Assembly (NCBI RefSeq): GCF_000238335.3
Contig: NZ_AHCB03000012.1
Location: forward strand, 620,001-684,000
DNA from: Pseudoalteromonas marina
GTDB taxonomy: Bacteria > Pseudomonadota > Gammaproteobacteria > Enterobacterales > Alteromonadaceae
Direction of reading: 5' to 3'
DNA length: 64,000 bases
Each line of letters begins with the position of its first letter. Position 1 is the first letter of the stretch. Both the position numbers and the translations under genes were made by a program. The notes below the pieces were generated by a model. That model saw only the letters and a list, made by a program, of their open reading frames with translations, was not told the DNA's origin and searched no databases. Positions 9,989-18,824 of the stretch are shown here, in pieces.

Positions 9989-11770
9989 ATGAAAAAGTTA
10001 TTAGTTTTATCAATTTGTGCTGCGTTATCTGCATCTGCATTTGCAGATGTTAACTACTCATTGAGTATTGAACAGCCTCAACATCATCTTGGTGATGTGC
10101 GCGTTCAATTCCCTAAATCAGCACAAGCCCATCTTGATATTAAATTACCTTCTTGGCGCACCGGTCGTTATGAAATACTAAATCTTGCCAATGGCGTACG
10201 TTACTTTAACCCAAGAGATAAAGAGGGTAACCCCTTAAAGTGGGAAAAAATTGATCACAGCACATGGCGTGTTCACATTGATACACCAACAGAAGTAAGT
10301 GTAGGGTATCAGGTCTATGCAAACGAGCTTGGTAAACGTGCTCGCCATATTGATGATAGCCACGCTTTCATAGACGCTTCTGGCTTTTTTATGTTTAGCG
10401 AATCATTTCGACAAGAGCCTGTAACGGTTAATTTAGATGTTCCGAAACAGTGGCGTTCAGTATCTGGAATGGATAATTTAGATTCTACTCATTCGTTCAA
10501 GGCAGCTAATTACGATGTGCTTGTGGACTCGCCTATCGAAACAGGTATTAACCAACTTCACTCATTTAACGTTGATGGACGTGAGTACGAACTAGTTATT
10601 TGGGGGGAGGGTAACTACGACGTTGAATTAATGCTGCGTGATCTTAAAAAGCTAGTAACAACCGGTAATGTAATTTGGGATAGTTACCCATATGAGCGCT
10701 ACGTTTTTATGGTGCATGCTACTTCTGGCGCTGGTGGTGCAACCGAGCATTTAAATTCGACCATAATTCAAAGGCCGCGTGATCGATTTGGCTCTCGTGA
10801 AGATTATTTAGGTTTCATAAGCACAGCAGCTCATGAGTTTATTCACACTTGGAATGTAAAAGCATATCGCCCAAATGGATTGGTACCTTACGATTATACC
10901 AATATGAATTACTCAAAATTACTTTGGATTGCAGAAGGCTCAACAAGCTACTTTGAGGATCATTTATTAGTGCGTTCAGGCATTGAGACGACAGATGAGT
11001 TTTTTAAAGGGCTAACAAAAACCATTAATCGACACTTACAAACACCAGGCAGAGAAGTTCAAAGTGCCAGTGAAACGAGTTTTGATAAATGGATTAACCA
11101 AGGTGGGGATCACGGACGTAATTACAGTACCAATATATATTCAGAAGGCTCATTGTTATCAATGGTACTTGATATTGACCTACTAGAAAAAACAGCGGGT
11201 AAAGTAAGTTACCGTGATGTGCATAAAGCACTATATAACAATCATAAGCTACCAGCGGGCTTCGATGAAAAAGATGTACTAAGCATCTTACAAAACCTGA
11301 CAGGTCTCGATTATTCAAATTGGTGGGAAGAGCATGTTGACTCACCTGCAAATATTAATTTTGACGAGTTGCTTAATAAAGTAGGTTTGACTTTTGAACG
11401 ACCACAAGCTGCTAAGGCTATTGCCAGCATAGACGCAGTGGCTAAAAATACCGGCCAGCTTTTAACATTAACGCATGTTCAACGCGATGGTAGCGGGTGG
11501 AAAGCAGGCTTAACAACTAACGATAAAATTGTAGCTATTAATAAGCTCCATGTTAATAAAGATTTAAAGTCTAGCCTTGAGACGTTTAAACCTGGTGATA
11601 AAGTGGTTATTGACTTTATTCGTCGTGATGCATTACAAAGCCTCACATTAGTATTAACTGAAAAGTTTGATAAACCTAAAAAGGTAACTGCTAATTTACA
11701 AGCAAGTGAGAAGCAAAAAGCCCTTTTCAAAGCTTGGATGGGTGTTGAGCACCCCAATGATACTAAATAG
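9989..11770 (+). CDS. Exported M61-family (glycyl aminopeptidase) metallopeptidase with PDZ domain
   Basis: 593 residues with signal peptide (MKKLLVLSICAALSASAFA, cleavage after Ala19). The M61 N-terminal beta domain comes first. The zinc site HEFIH follows at residues 282-286 in the family context AAHEFIHTWNVKAYRP, with the downstream Glu in WIAEGSTSYFEDHLL as likely third ligand. A PDZ domain covers about residues 480-575 (GSGWKAGLTTNDKIVAIN). Periplasmic or secreted peptidase; M61 enzymes prefer Gly/Ala at the N-terminus of substrates. The gene is single, ended by a strong terminator. Confidence 0.92.
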   Translation: MKKLLVLSICAALSASAFADVNYSLSIEQPQHHLGDVRVQFPKSAQAHLDIKLPSWRTGRYEILNLANGVRYFNPRDKEGNPLKWEKIDHSTWRVHIDTPTEVSVGYQVYANELGKRARHIDDSHAFIDASGFFMFSESFRQEPVTVNLDVPKQWRSVSGMDNLDSTHSFKAANYDVLVDSPIETGINQLHSFNVDGREYELVIWGEGNYDVELMLRDLKKLVTTGNVIWDSYPYERYVFMVHATSGAGGATEHLNSTIIQRPRDRFGSREDYLGFISTAAHEFIHTWNVKAYRPNGLVPYDYTNMNYSKLLWIAEGSTSYFEDHLLVRSGIETTDEFFKGLTKTINRHLQTPGREVQSASETSFDKWINQGGDHGRNYSTNIYSEGSLLSMVLDIDLLEKTAGKVSYRDVHKALYNNHKLPAGFDEKDVLSILQNLTGLDYSNWWEEHVDSPANINFDELLNKVGLTFERPQAAKAIASIDAVAKNTGQLLTLTHVQRDGSGWKAGLTTNDKIVAINKLHVNKDLKSSLETFKPGDKVVIDFIRRDALQSLTLVLTEKFDKPKKVTANLQASEKQKALFKAWMGVEHPNDTK

Positions 11771-11784
11771 GATTTAAAAATAGT

Positions 11785-11810
11785 AAAAAAGGAGCTAAGG
11801 CTCCTTTTTT
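11785..11810 (+). terminator. Rho-independent terminator of the M61 gene
   Basis: GGAGC-TAAG-GCTCC stem extended by A6/T6 flanks, with a T-run at 11805-11810; 14 nt after the stop codon. Confidence 0.85.
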
Positions 11811-11925
11811 ATTGCTCCAATAATTAAAAATAAACCTAAGCTTATTTTTTAAATATATGTGTATGGAAATTCAACAATTAACTTCTATTATAAAATAAGG
11901 AAATTTTAAAGGAGATAGACTCAGC

Positions 11926-14013
11926 ATGACTGCCAACTCAATTGTAAATCAATTATCTAAACAGTTTGTAACTAACGATTCATTGCACCAATTATTTGAA
12001 AGTGTTAATTCAATCTCAGTGCAAGGTTATGATGATCAAAGACGAGTTGTGTATTGGAACAAAGGAAGTGAACTCCTTTATGGCTATAAACAAGAGGAAG
12101 CACTTGGAAAGAAGCTAGAAGAACTGATAGTACCAGCCCCTATGAGAGACATGGTAATTGAGGCTCATACAAAGTGGATCAATGAAGGCGTAGCAATCCC
12201 TGCTGCAGAAATATTACTTAAACATAAAAATGGAACTGACGTATACGTTTATTCAAGCCACGCAATGTTTGAAAATGAATTTAAAAACAAGCAAATGTAT
12301 TGTATAGACATTAATTTGTCGGATGTAAAAAAAGCCCAAGCCATTGCCACATTTAAAGAACAAATGCTAAAAACCATTTTTGAAGCAATCCCAGACTTGC
12401 TTTTTTTAATGGACTATAACGGAATAATTATCGATTACCATGCTAATAATCAAGATGCCCTCTATGTCTCCCCTGACCAATTTGTTGGTAATAATATGCT
12501 TGATATTTTACCGAAGAGTGTTGCTAAAAAGTTTGAAGTTTACATAGAAAAAGCAATTGAACAAGATGAAATTGTAACGTTTAAATATGAGCTGTCCGTT
12601 CCTCAAGGGCAGGTGTATTTTGAAGCAAGAATTAACAAAGTTTTAAAATACGACCAAATAATGATAATTATTCGAGATATAACCGAACAACACCAATCAG
12701 AGCAACTCATTCGTAAACAAGCTTATTTCGATAGCCTTACACAATTACCAAACCGTTTACTCGCTCTTGACCGTTTATCACAGCTAACAGTTGAGGCGAC
12801 TCGTAATGATGAAAAAGCAGCGGTATTTTTCTTAGATTTAGATGATTTTAAAAAAATTAACGATTCACTAGGTCATGAAGCAGGCGATAAAGTTTTAATT
12901 GAAACAGCCAATCGTTTACAAAGGGCATTAAGAAAAGCTGACACAATTGGTCGCTTAGGTGGCGACGAATTCATTATTTTGTCAAAAGGAATTTCCACTC
13001 AACAAAATGCTGTGGGTATTGCTGAAAAACTCCTGCAAAATTTTCGAGAACCTTTCACAATTGAGGGGCGAGAGTTAATGTTAACAATTAGCATTGGGGT
13101 AGCAATGTTTCCAGATAACGGCAAATCTGTGTCTGACTTATTAAGAAACGCCGACACGGCAATGTATCAAGCCAAAGCTCTGGGTCGAAATACATACTCG
13201 TTTTTTACTAATCAAATGAATACAGTAATCCAACGACGCTTAACAATAGAAGAGCAAATGCGAGGTGCATTGCAGCGCAATGAATTCATTCTTTATTACC
13301 AACCGCAATTTGATGTTAAAAAGAACGAAATTATAGGGGCAGAAGCATTACTCAGGTGGCTAAACCCTGTACTAGGAAGTGTGGCACCAGATGAGTTTAT
13401 CCCTATTGCAGAAAAAACAGGCGTGATCATATCTATTGGTGAGTTTGTTATTAAAGAGTCACTCAGTTTACTCAATCGATGGAAGAACGTAGAACAGCTC
13501 AACAGAAATTTTTCAATTGCAGTAAATTTATCTCCTAGTCAATTTAAAGATCTGAGCCTATTTAACTTTATCAAAACATCGTTATCAAATGCGAATATTG
13601 AACCTCAAAGTCTTGAACTTGAAATTACAGAAGGTGTTTTAATGAGTGGAGAGTCCAGCATTACTGACACATTAAACGATATAACAAATTTAGGGGTTAT
13701 ATTGTCAATGGATGATTTTGGCACAGGTTATTCCTCGTTAAGTTATTTAAGGAAGTACCCGTTTAATGTACTAAAAATAGACCGTGGTTTTATAAATGGG
13801 ATTACAAAAAATAATGAGGATTACAGTTTAGTAGAAGCAACAATCGCTATGTCGCATGGTTTAGGGTTAAAAGTTGTCGCTGAAGGCGTAGAAACAAAAG
13901 AACAACTCACAATATTAAAAGAACTTGGTTGCGATCTAGCTCAAGGATATTATTTCAGTAAACCAATACCTGAGCAGGACCTCATTGATTTTTCGATACG
14001 TTTTTATAGTTAA
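11926..14013 (+). CDS. PAS-PAS-GGDEF-EAL c-di-GMP signalling protein
   Basis: 695 residues, no membrane segment. PAS 1 covers about residues 20-125 (VVYWNKGSELLYGY). PAS 2 covers about 140-255, ending in IIIRDITEQH. The GGDEF domain has GGDEF at about 345-349 and an I-site RKAD before it. The EAL domain begins with GAEALLRW at about 473. EAL catalytic residues are all visible: NLSPSQF, ELEITEG, MDDFGTGYSSL, LKIDRGFI and EGVET. The phosphodiesterase should therefore be active, and the cyclase motif is also intact, so this is potentially a bifunctional enzyme. AAAGGAGAT precedes the ATG. The stop overlaps that of a decayed antisense gene. Confidence 0.92.
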   Translation: MTANSIVNQLSKQFVTNDSLHQLFESVNSISVQGYDDQRRVVYWNKGSELLYGYKQEEALGKKLEELIVPAPMRDMVIEAHTKWINEGVAIPAAEILLKHKNGTDVYVYSSHAMFENEFKNKQMYCIDINLSDVKKAQAIATFKEQMLKTIFEAIPDLLFLMDYNGIIIDYHANNQDALYVSPDQFVGNNMLDILPKSVAKKFEVYIEKAIEQDEIVTFKYELSVPQGQVYFEARINKVLKYDQIMIIIRDITEQHQSEQLIRKQAYFDSLTQLPNRLLALDRLSQLTVEATRNDEKAAVFFLDLDDFKKINDSLGHEAGDKVLIETANRLQRALRKADTIGRLGGDEFIILSKGISTQQNAVGIAEKLLQNFREPFTIEGRELMLTISIGVAMFPDNGKSVSDLLRNADTAMYQAKALGRNTYSFFTNQMNTVIQRRLTIEEQMRGALQRNEFILYYQPQFDVKKNEIIGAEALLRWLNPVLGSVAPDEFIPIAEKTGVIISIGEFVIKESLSLLNRWKNVEQLNRNFSIAVNLSPSQFKDLSLFNFIKTSLSNANIEPQSLELEITEGVLMSGESSITDTLNDITNLGVILSMDDFGTGYSSLSYLRKYPFNVLKIDRGFINGITKNNEDYSLVEATIAMSHGLGLKVVAEGVETKEQLTILKELGCDLAQGYYFSKPIPEQDLIDFSIRFYS

Positions 14014-14261
14014 CTAGCAGTGAACCTTGTAACGGGTGCGATGTAACTACCGTGTTTAAATAACACTTTAATACAGTTTTCTAATTCAAACGTAAATCGA
14101 TTTAAGACTTCGTTTAATTTATTACTTCCATATACAGCAGCATGAGCCAGTATTTGTTGGGTTTTGACTGTGCCATTGCTCTTAAATTGGTCGAGTTAAA
14201 TCTGCACTTCACATTCAGCGTCTGCTATGTTTTGAGGTGACAATTTACTAGACAATAAGAA
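14010..14261 (-). pseudogene. Remnant of a small protein-coding gene
   Basis: In this 380-base gap the minus strand has a protein-like frame of 61 codons (14198 down to the stop at 14010-14012). It reads QQILAHAAVYGSNKLNEVL and continues to FELENCIKVLFKHGSYIAP. It is preceded in the same frame, across one TAA at 14196-14198, by another 21 codons (SPQNIADAECEVQI). There is no Met or ribosome-binding site. The composition looks coding (amphipathic helices), so I read it as a small gene broken by a nonsense mutation. Family not recognised. The rest of the gap up to 14396 is AT-rich with nothing I can support. Confidence 0.4.
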
Positions 14262-14432
14262 TTAACAAGTTTGGTGCATGCTCTAGTAGGGGCTCTAAAA
14301 TAAAATTAACTAGTTTAATCTTAATTTGCAGCTTAAAAGATTATATTATTCTTTTATTGTGGGTTTATATTTTTACGTGCATTTAATTACCCTTAAGTGG
14401 TATGTTTTAATAATTTACCAAGGGAATTAATT

Positions 14433-15704
14433 ATGAAATTAGAGTCATTAGCGCTGCACCATGGTTACGAGTCTGAAGAAACCACGAAATCAGCAGCAGT
14501 ACCTATTTACAATACCTCATCCTACACGTTTGATAACACGCAACACGGTGCTGATTTATTTGATTTAAAAGTACCTGGAAATATTTACACTCGCATAATG
14601 AACCCAACCAATGCTGTGCTTGAGCAGCGTATTGCTGCTATGGAAGGGGGCATTGGCGCGCTAGCGGTAGCCTCGGGCATGGCAGCTATTACCTATGCGA
14701 TTCAATGCTTGTGTGAAGTAGGCACTAATATTGTGAGCACCAGCCAAGTATATGGCGGAACGTATAATTTATTTGCCCATACATTACCCCGCCAAGGTAT
14801 TGAAGCGCGTATGATTAAGGCTGATGACTTTAGCGCATTCGAGGATGCCATTGATGACAACACCCGTGCTGTTTTTTGTGAATCTATCGGTAACCCTGCA
14901 GGTAATATTGTCGATATTGAGCGTTTAGCTAAGATTGCTCATAGCAAAGGTGTCCCACTTATTGTTGATAATACTGTGGCTACACCGTATTTATGCCGGC
15001 CATTTGAGCTAGGCGCCGATATAGTGGTTCACTCACTGACAAAGTACATAAACGGGCACGGTACAGCTATTGGCGGTATGATCGTTGATTCAGGTCAATT
15101 TGATTGGAAAGCCAATGCCACACGCTTTCCAATGATGAACGAGCCCGATCCGTCGTATCACAATGTGGTTTATACCGACGCGTTTGCTGAAGCTGCATTT
15201 ATTGGGCGTTGTAGAGTAGTGCCACTGAGAAATACTGGTGCAGCGCTTGCCCCTAAAAACGCATCTGACATTTTAATCGGCCTTGAAACCTTAGGCTTAA
15301 GAATGGATCGCCACTGCGAAAACGCGCAGCAACTGGCTGAATACTTAGAAAATCATCCTAAAGTACTTTGGGTTAACTACGCTGGTTTAACATCAAGCCC
15401 ATATAATGCAATGAGCCAAAAAATCACCAGTGGTAAAGCCTCAGGCATTTTAAGTTTTGGTATCGCGGGCGGACTTGATGCAGGCACGCGTTTTATTGAT
15501 GCGCTAAATATGATCCTGCGTTTAGTTAATATTGGCGATGCTAAATCGCTGGCTTGTCATCCAGCATCAACTACACACCGCCAATTAAACGATGAAGAGC
15601 TTGCAAGCGCAGGCGTAAGTCGCGATTTAATTCGTTTGTCGGTTGGTATTGAAAACATTGCAGACATAATTGCGGATGTAAGCCAAGCGCTCGATAAAGC
15701 ATAG
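14433..15704 (+). CDS. metY: O-acetylhomoserine sulfhydrylase (PLP enzyme)
   Basis: 423 residues from the ATG at 14433, chosen because AGGGAATTA lies directly upstream and the protein then starts MKLESLALHHGY. An upstream in-frame ATG at 14397 lacks a ribosome-binding site. Cys/Met metabolism PLP-dependent family; the PLP lysine is K204 in HSLTKYINGHGT, with phosphate-binding SGMAAITYA. The long form (over 420 aa) and the insertion around residues 225-270 are those of O-acetylhomoserine aminocarboxypropyltransferase rather than MetB/MetC. It makes homocysteine from O-acetylhomoserine and sulfide. O-succinylhomoserine use cannot be excluded. I see no SAM riboswitch or MetJ-box array upstream. 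Confidence 0.87.
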   Translation: MKLESLALHHGYESEETTKSAAVPIYNTSSYTFDNTQHGADLFDLKVPGNIYTRIMNPTNAVLEQRIAAMEGGIGALAVASGMAAITYAIQCLCEVGTNIVSTSQVYGGTYNLFAHTLPRQGIEARMIKADDFSAFEDAIDDNTRAVFCESIGNPAGNIVDIERLAKIAHSKGVPLIVDNTVATPYLCRPFELGADIVVHSLTKYINGHGTAIGGMIVDSGQFDWKANATRFPMMNEPDPSYHNVVYTDAFAEAAFIGRCRVVPLRNTGAALAPKNASDILIGLETLGLRMDRHCENAQQLAEYLENHPKVLWVNYAGLTSSPYNAMSQKITSGKASGILSFGIAGGLDAGTRFIDALNMILRLVNIGDAKSLACHPASTTHRQLNDEELASAGVSRDLIRLSVGIENIADIIADVSQALDKA

Positions 15705-15892
15705 TTACCTCACTACCTTTCATAAAAGCTTAAAACATAAAAAGCGTTAGTTGAAAATATACTCTCGTTTTTTATGTTTTTCTAAAATCAATTTATAATT
15801 ATACCTCGTTGTTTTATATATCTTTATTATAAAACCTTCCTGAGACTTTTATATTTCAACCGTTTATTTTTTATTCATATGACAGTTTTGTA

Positions 15893-15948
15893 TTGACACT
15901 AAGATTTCTTACTACTACATTTGTAACAGTACCACTACAAGTGTAGTA
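15893..15948 (+). promoter_or_regulatory. BlaI-type promoter with two operators
   Basis: A perfect -35 (TTGACA, 15893-15898) and a -10 (TACATT, 15916-15921) are 17 nt apart. Two dyads of the BlaI/MecI type (TACA-N2-TGTA core) follow. Operator 1 is TACTACATTTGTAACA (15913-15928), over the -10. Operator 2 is CACTACAAGTGTAGTA (15933-15948), whose 7-bp arms carry one mismatch. Their centres are 20 bp apart, two helical turns on the same face. This predicts autorepression of the downstream blaI-M56 pair. Confidence 0.8.
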
Positions 15949-15960
15949 ATAGGAGCAACA

Positions 15961-16341
15961 ATGAAACTTAGTGATTTTGAAATGGATATTATGCAGCTGC
16001 TTTGGCAGGAAGAACCCTGCACCGCAAGTCAACTACATAAAGTACTTTTAGCTGATAAGCAAAAAGATAAACAAGTAGCTTATACAACAGTCAAAACTAT
16101 TGTAGATAGGTTAGAGCAAAAAGGTGCTATAGAGCGCTGTGGGCTTGAAGGGCGAGCCATTGTTTTTAGAACAATCGTGACTCAAGACACGTTATCGGAG
16201 CAAGCTATGCCTAGTTTTATGCAACGATTTTTTAAAGGTAATTCTCGTAGTTTAATTGCCCACTTTATCAAAGAAGAAAAGCTAAATGATGAAGATATAG
16301 AATACTTACAAACGCTTTTAAAAAATAAGAAGTTAGATTAA
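15961..16341 (+). CDS. BlaI/MecI/CopY-family winged-helix repressor
   Basis: 126 residues, the normal family length. The N-terminal start MKLSDFEMDIMQLLWQEEPC and the recognition segment VAYTTVKTIVDRLEQKGAIE are typical of Penicillinase_R repressors that bind as dimers to TACA-TGTA dyads. Such dyads lie directly in its own promoter. AGGAG is 8 nt before the ATG. It is followed after 11 nt by the M56 membrane peptidase, the partner that in blaI-blaR1 pairs triggers cleavage of the repressor. No beta-lactamase gene lies nearby, so the regulon is unknown. Confidence 0.92.
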   Translation: MKLSDFEMDIMQLLWQEEPCTASQLHKVLLADKQKDKQVAYTTVKTIVDRLEQKGAIERCGLEGRAIVFRTIVTQDTLSEQAMPSFMQRFFKGNSRSLIAHFIKEEKLNDEDIEYLQTLLKNKKLD

Positions 16342-16352
16342 AGGAGAGGGTA

Positions 16353-17969
16353 ATGACGGATTATTTACTAACTTGCACGCTTATTAGCTTATGTATTTTA
16401 CTTACAGTAAAAGGATTAAAAAATGCCCCTGCACGATTAAACTTTTACATTTTAATGATTGCCTTGGCATGTTGGTTTGTCCCTTGGCAGTACTTTTCCC
16501 AGCTACCGTTATTTGAAGGGACAAATCGTTACACATTCAACGTGGCGCAATTGATTCCCGATGTTAAAGAATTAATACCAAACGCTGAACAAGTAGCAAC
16601 TAAGGACGAATTACAAAGCGATATGGGTATATGGGACTTATTGCCATCACTTAGTAATGTTTTTATGGTTTTAGTTTTAGCCGGTTTTGGATTGTTTTTA
16701 TTACGCATGGGCTTATATGTAAAGCTTATAAAAAATCTATACATTAACTCAAAGCCAAGTCCTGAACTTAAACACATCAACAATCAGTATTCAATTAGGC
16801 TAACAACCCATACAGAGCCAGCTTTTGCTACAGGATTAATAAAGCCTGTTATTTGGTTAGAGTCGACGATGATAAATCGTGAAGAATTAGATTCAGTCAT
16901 TCAGCACGAGGTAACCCATTTACAACAAGGTGATATTTATTGGACGTGGCTTATTTGTTTTATAGAAAGCGTTTTTTGGTGGAATCCTATCTGCTTAAAG
17001 TTAACTGGTTTAGCGCGAGAACAACTTGAACTTAGCTGTGACGAATTGTGTATGGAAAAGCTAAAAGATAAATACCAATTAGATTTAGCCAGCTTATTAC
17101 TAAAAAAGCAAAACGTTATAAGTAAAAACAACTTTTTTACCCCCCCACTTTTGAATATTGCTCATTCTAAGAGCTTTAATATTCAGAGGATCAAAATGTT
17201 AAACAAGGAAAAAACAATGAAATGTAAATATTTGATTATGGTCGCGGCGGCAATGTCTTTTAGTGCTTTAGCTGCAGCGCAAATTGTAGATGGTAATACG
17301 AGTAGTAAACAGCAAAGTAGTAAAACTTCTCAGGTACCTGTAAAAAGTGAAGCTTATAATCAACAACTTGAACAACTTCTTAAAAGTGCAGCAGGGGCAA
17401 AAAGTGATAACTCTGAACTGTTAACCCAAGCTGCGCAAGGCATTCATCAATGGCACTTAAATAGAGATAAACTTGCTGGTTTTGAAGAAGCTGAAATCAA
17501 ACTACAAAGCTTTAGGCTGCTAAATCACGTTTACTCTAAACTCGAGCAATATGAAGATATATTGAGTGCTTACGAAAAATGGTATGAGCCTGGTAGTAAC
17601 CCGCCTTACTTTTTAAAAAATTCACTAGCAACCGCGTATATACAACTAGGGCGTTATGAGCTTGCAGTTGAAGAGCTTGAAGATTTATCAAAACAGCTTG
17701 GAGGGAAACTACATGTTGGCTCTGCTGATAACTTAGCACTGGCATACATTTACCTTGCTGATTACGATAAGGCTTTAAAAACTCTAGAGCAGGTAGATGC
17801 AAAAGATGATGTATACGGAAATATCCTTAAATACTATGTTTATGATAAACAAAATAACCGCAAAAAAATGAACGAAATCAGTAGTAAAATTCCAGAAGTA
17901 TTTGCAGTTACCCCCGCGTTATTACCGCAAACTGGCATACCAGGTTCTCAACTTTTAAGGATGTTATAA
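16353..17969 (+). CDS. BlaR1-like M56 membrane metallopeptidase with TPR tail instead of a penicillin sensor
   Basis: 538 residues. N-terminal membrane segments lie at about 3-20, 31-47 and 105-125. The cytoplasmic M56 zinc site HEVTH is at 185-189, in QHEVTHLQQGD. A further hydrophobic segment (FIESVFWW) and the LSCDELC motif carrying the likely third ligand follow. After about residue 289 comes a second signal-like segment (MVAAAMSFSALAAAQ), then a periplasmic helical region of TPR character (about 340-530: TAYIQLGRYELAVEEL, LALAYIYLADYDKALKTL). BlaR1/MecR1 end in a penicillin-binding domain; that is absent. Two internal in-frame Met codons (17196, 17217) have Shine-Dalgarno-like sequences (AGAGGA, AAGGA), so a separately secreted TPR fragment is possible. 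Cotranscribed with blaI. Confidence 0.85.
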   Translation: MTDYLLTCTLISLCILLTVKGLKNAPARLNFYILMIALACWFVPWQYFSQLPLFEGTNRYTFNVAQLIPDVKELIPNAEQVATKDELQSDMGIWDLLPSLSNVFMVLVLAGFGLFLLRMGLYVKLIKNLYINSKPSPELKHINNQYSIRLTTHTEPAFATGLIKPVIWLESTMINREELDSVIQHEVTHLQQGDIYWTWLICFIESVFWWNPICLKLTGLAREQLELSCDELCMEKLKDKYQLDLASLLLKKQNVISKNNFFTPPLLNIAHSKSFNIQRIKMLNKEKTMKCKYLIMVAAAMSFSALAAAQIVDGNTSSKQQSSKTSQVPVKSEAYNQQLEQLLKSAAGAKSDNSELLTQAAQGIHQWHLNRDKLAGFEEAEIKLQSFRLLNHVYSKLEQYEDILSAYEKWYEPGSNPPYFLKNSLATAYIQLGRYELAVEELEDLSKQLGGKLHVGSADNLALAYIYLADYDKALKTLEQVDAKDDVYGNILKYYVYDKQNNRKKMNEISSKIPEVFAVTPALLPQTGIPGSQLLRML

Positions 17970-18761
17970 GCGTTGAGTAATTAAACTTGGAGCCTTTGAG
18001 GCTCCTTTTTCATTTTGTTTAAATTTCTTTACAAAGGCGCTTGTATAAACCTTATTAAAAATACAGCTTTTAATTTGCTGTGCTTTACGCCGCAAAAAAG
18101 CTTTTTTAACCTTGGTTTTAGTAGCGCAGCTTGCAATATCGCTCTGTATGTCTGTATTTTGCGAAACAGGGTATGGCATAAGCGAAAAACCATTTACGTG
18201 GGTTTCCCAAATATGTTGTAAGTCGCAATCTACAGGGCGGCCAAATTGAGCTGTGGCTTTAAGTAATTGCTTAGCCCCTTCATAGCTTATTGCTGTGGCG
18301 CAGCAGCCGGTCATTAGTTTTTTATGTATGACTAATCGCTGGTGGTTATTTAGGTTTTGCTGATAGGCAATAGGGCGAGTGCGGTTTTCATAGGCTGCGA
18401 GTTTAATAAGTTGCCAGGGCTGCTGTAGCTGCTCAATATTTTTTATCGCATTATGAATGCTGTCATCAATATAAAAATCATCCTCGAGCACAATCGCGTA
18501 TTTTAATTTCTCATCAACTATTTTTTGCCATGCTTTACGGTGGCTTAAATAGCAGCCAATTTGGCCATTGCTTAGCGGATAGTGATACTGTTGTTTATTC
18601 AATTGCGGGCTGTAATGTAGGTACTTTTGTAGTGTACTCAATTGTGCGCCATCTACGGCATCAATACGTTCAAATGGCAAGCTAACACGTGCCAGTTGCG
18701 TTTGAGTATTTGCGAGTCGCTGCGTTGAGCGCGCTAAGTTTATTACAAATAATGCTGCCAT
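17964..18761 (-). CDS. Glycosyltransferase family 25 (LPS/surface sugar) protein
   Basis: About 265 residues from the ATG at 18761, which has GGGGGTG at good spacing; a GTG three codons earlier is possible. GT25 features are plain: the start FVINLARSTQRL, then FERIDAVDG, GCYLSHRKAWQ, and the acidic motif VLEDDFYI that binds the metal/nucleotide sugar. The family adds galactose or related sugars to lipooligosaccharide or other surface glycans. No other glycan genes are adjacent, so the acceptor is unknown. The 3' end overlaps the convergent M56 gene by 6 nt and encodes that gene's terminator on the other strand. Confidence 0.88.
   Translation of the reverse strand: MAALFVINLARSTQRLANTQTQLARVSLPFERIDAVDGAQLSTLQKYLHYSPQLNKQQYHYPLSNGQIGCYLSHRKAWQKIVDEKLKYAIVLEDDFYIDDSIHNAIKNIEQLQQPWQLIKLAAYENRTRPIAYQQNLNNHQRLVIHKKLMTGCCATAISYEGAKQLLKATAQFGRPVDCDLQHIWETHVNGFSLMPYPVSQNTDIQSDIASCATKTKVKKAFLRRKAQQIKSCIFNKVYTSAFVKKFKQNEKGASKAPSLITQRL
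17989..18010 (+). terminator. Terminator of the blaI-M56 operon, inside the convergent gene's 3' end
   Basis: GGAGCC-TTTGA-GGCTCC stem followed by TTTTT. It lies 19 nt after the M56 stop, within the last codons of the antisense glycosyltransferase gene; the two stop codons overlap by 6 nt. Confidence 0.8.
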
Positions 18762-18824
18762 GATGTTCACCCCCTAGCATTTTTAGCAATACTAAAGAGG
18801 GGCTGTTACACGCAAGTGGCAAAT

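Noticed and set aside
14014..14432. SAM riboswitch or MetJ boxes before metY
   Set aside because: No SAM-I/SAM-II core and no AGACGTCT repeats could be found by eye.
15705..15960. Beta-lactamase regulation by the BlaI/M56 pair
   Set aside because: No beta-lactamase or penicillin-binding gene is in the window and the M56 protein lacks the penicillin sensor.
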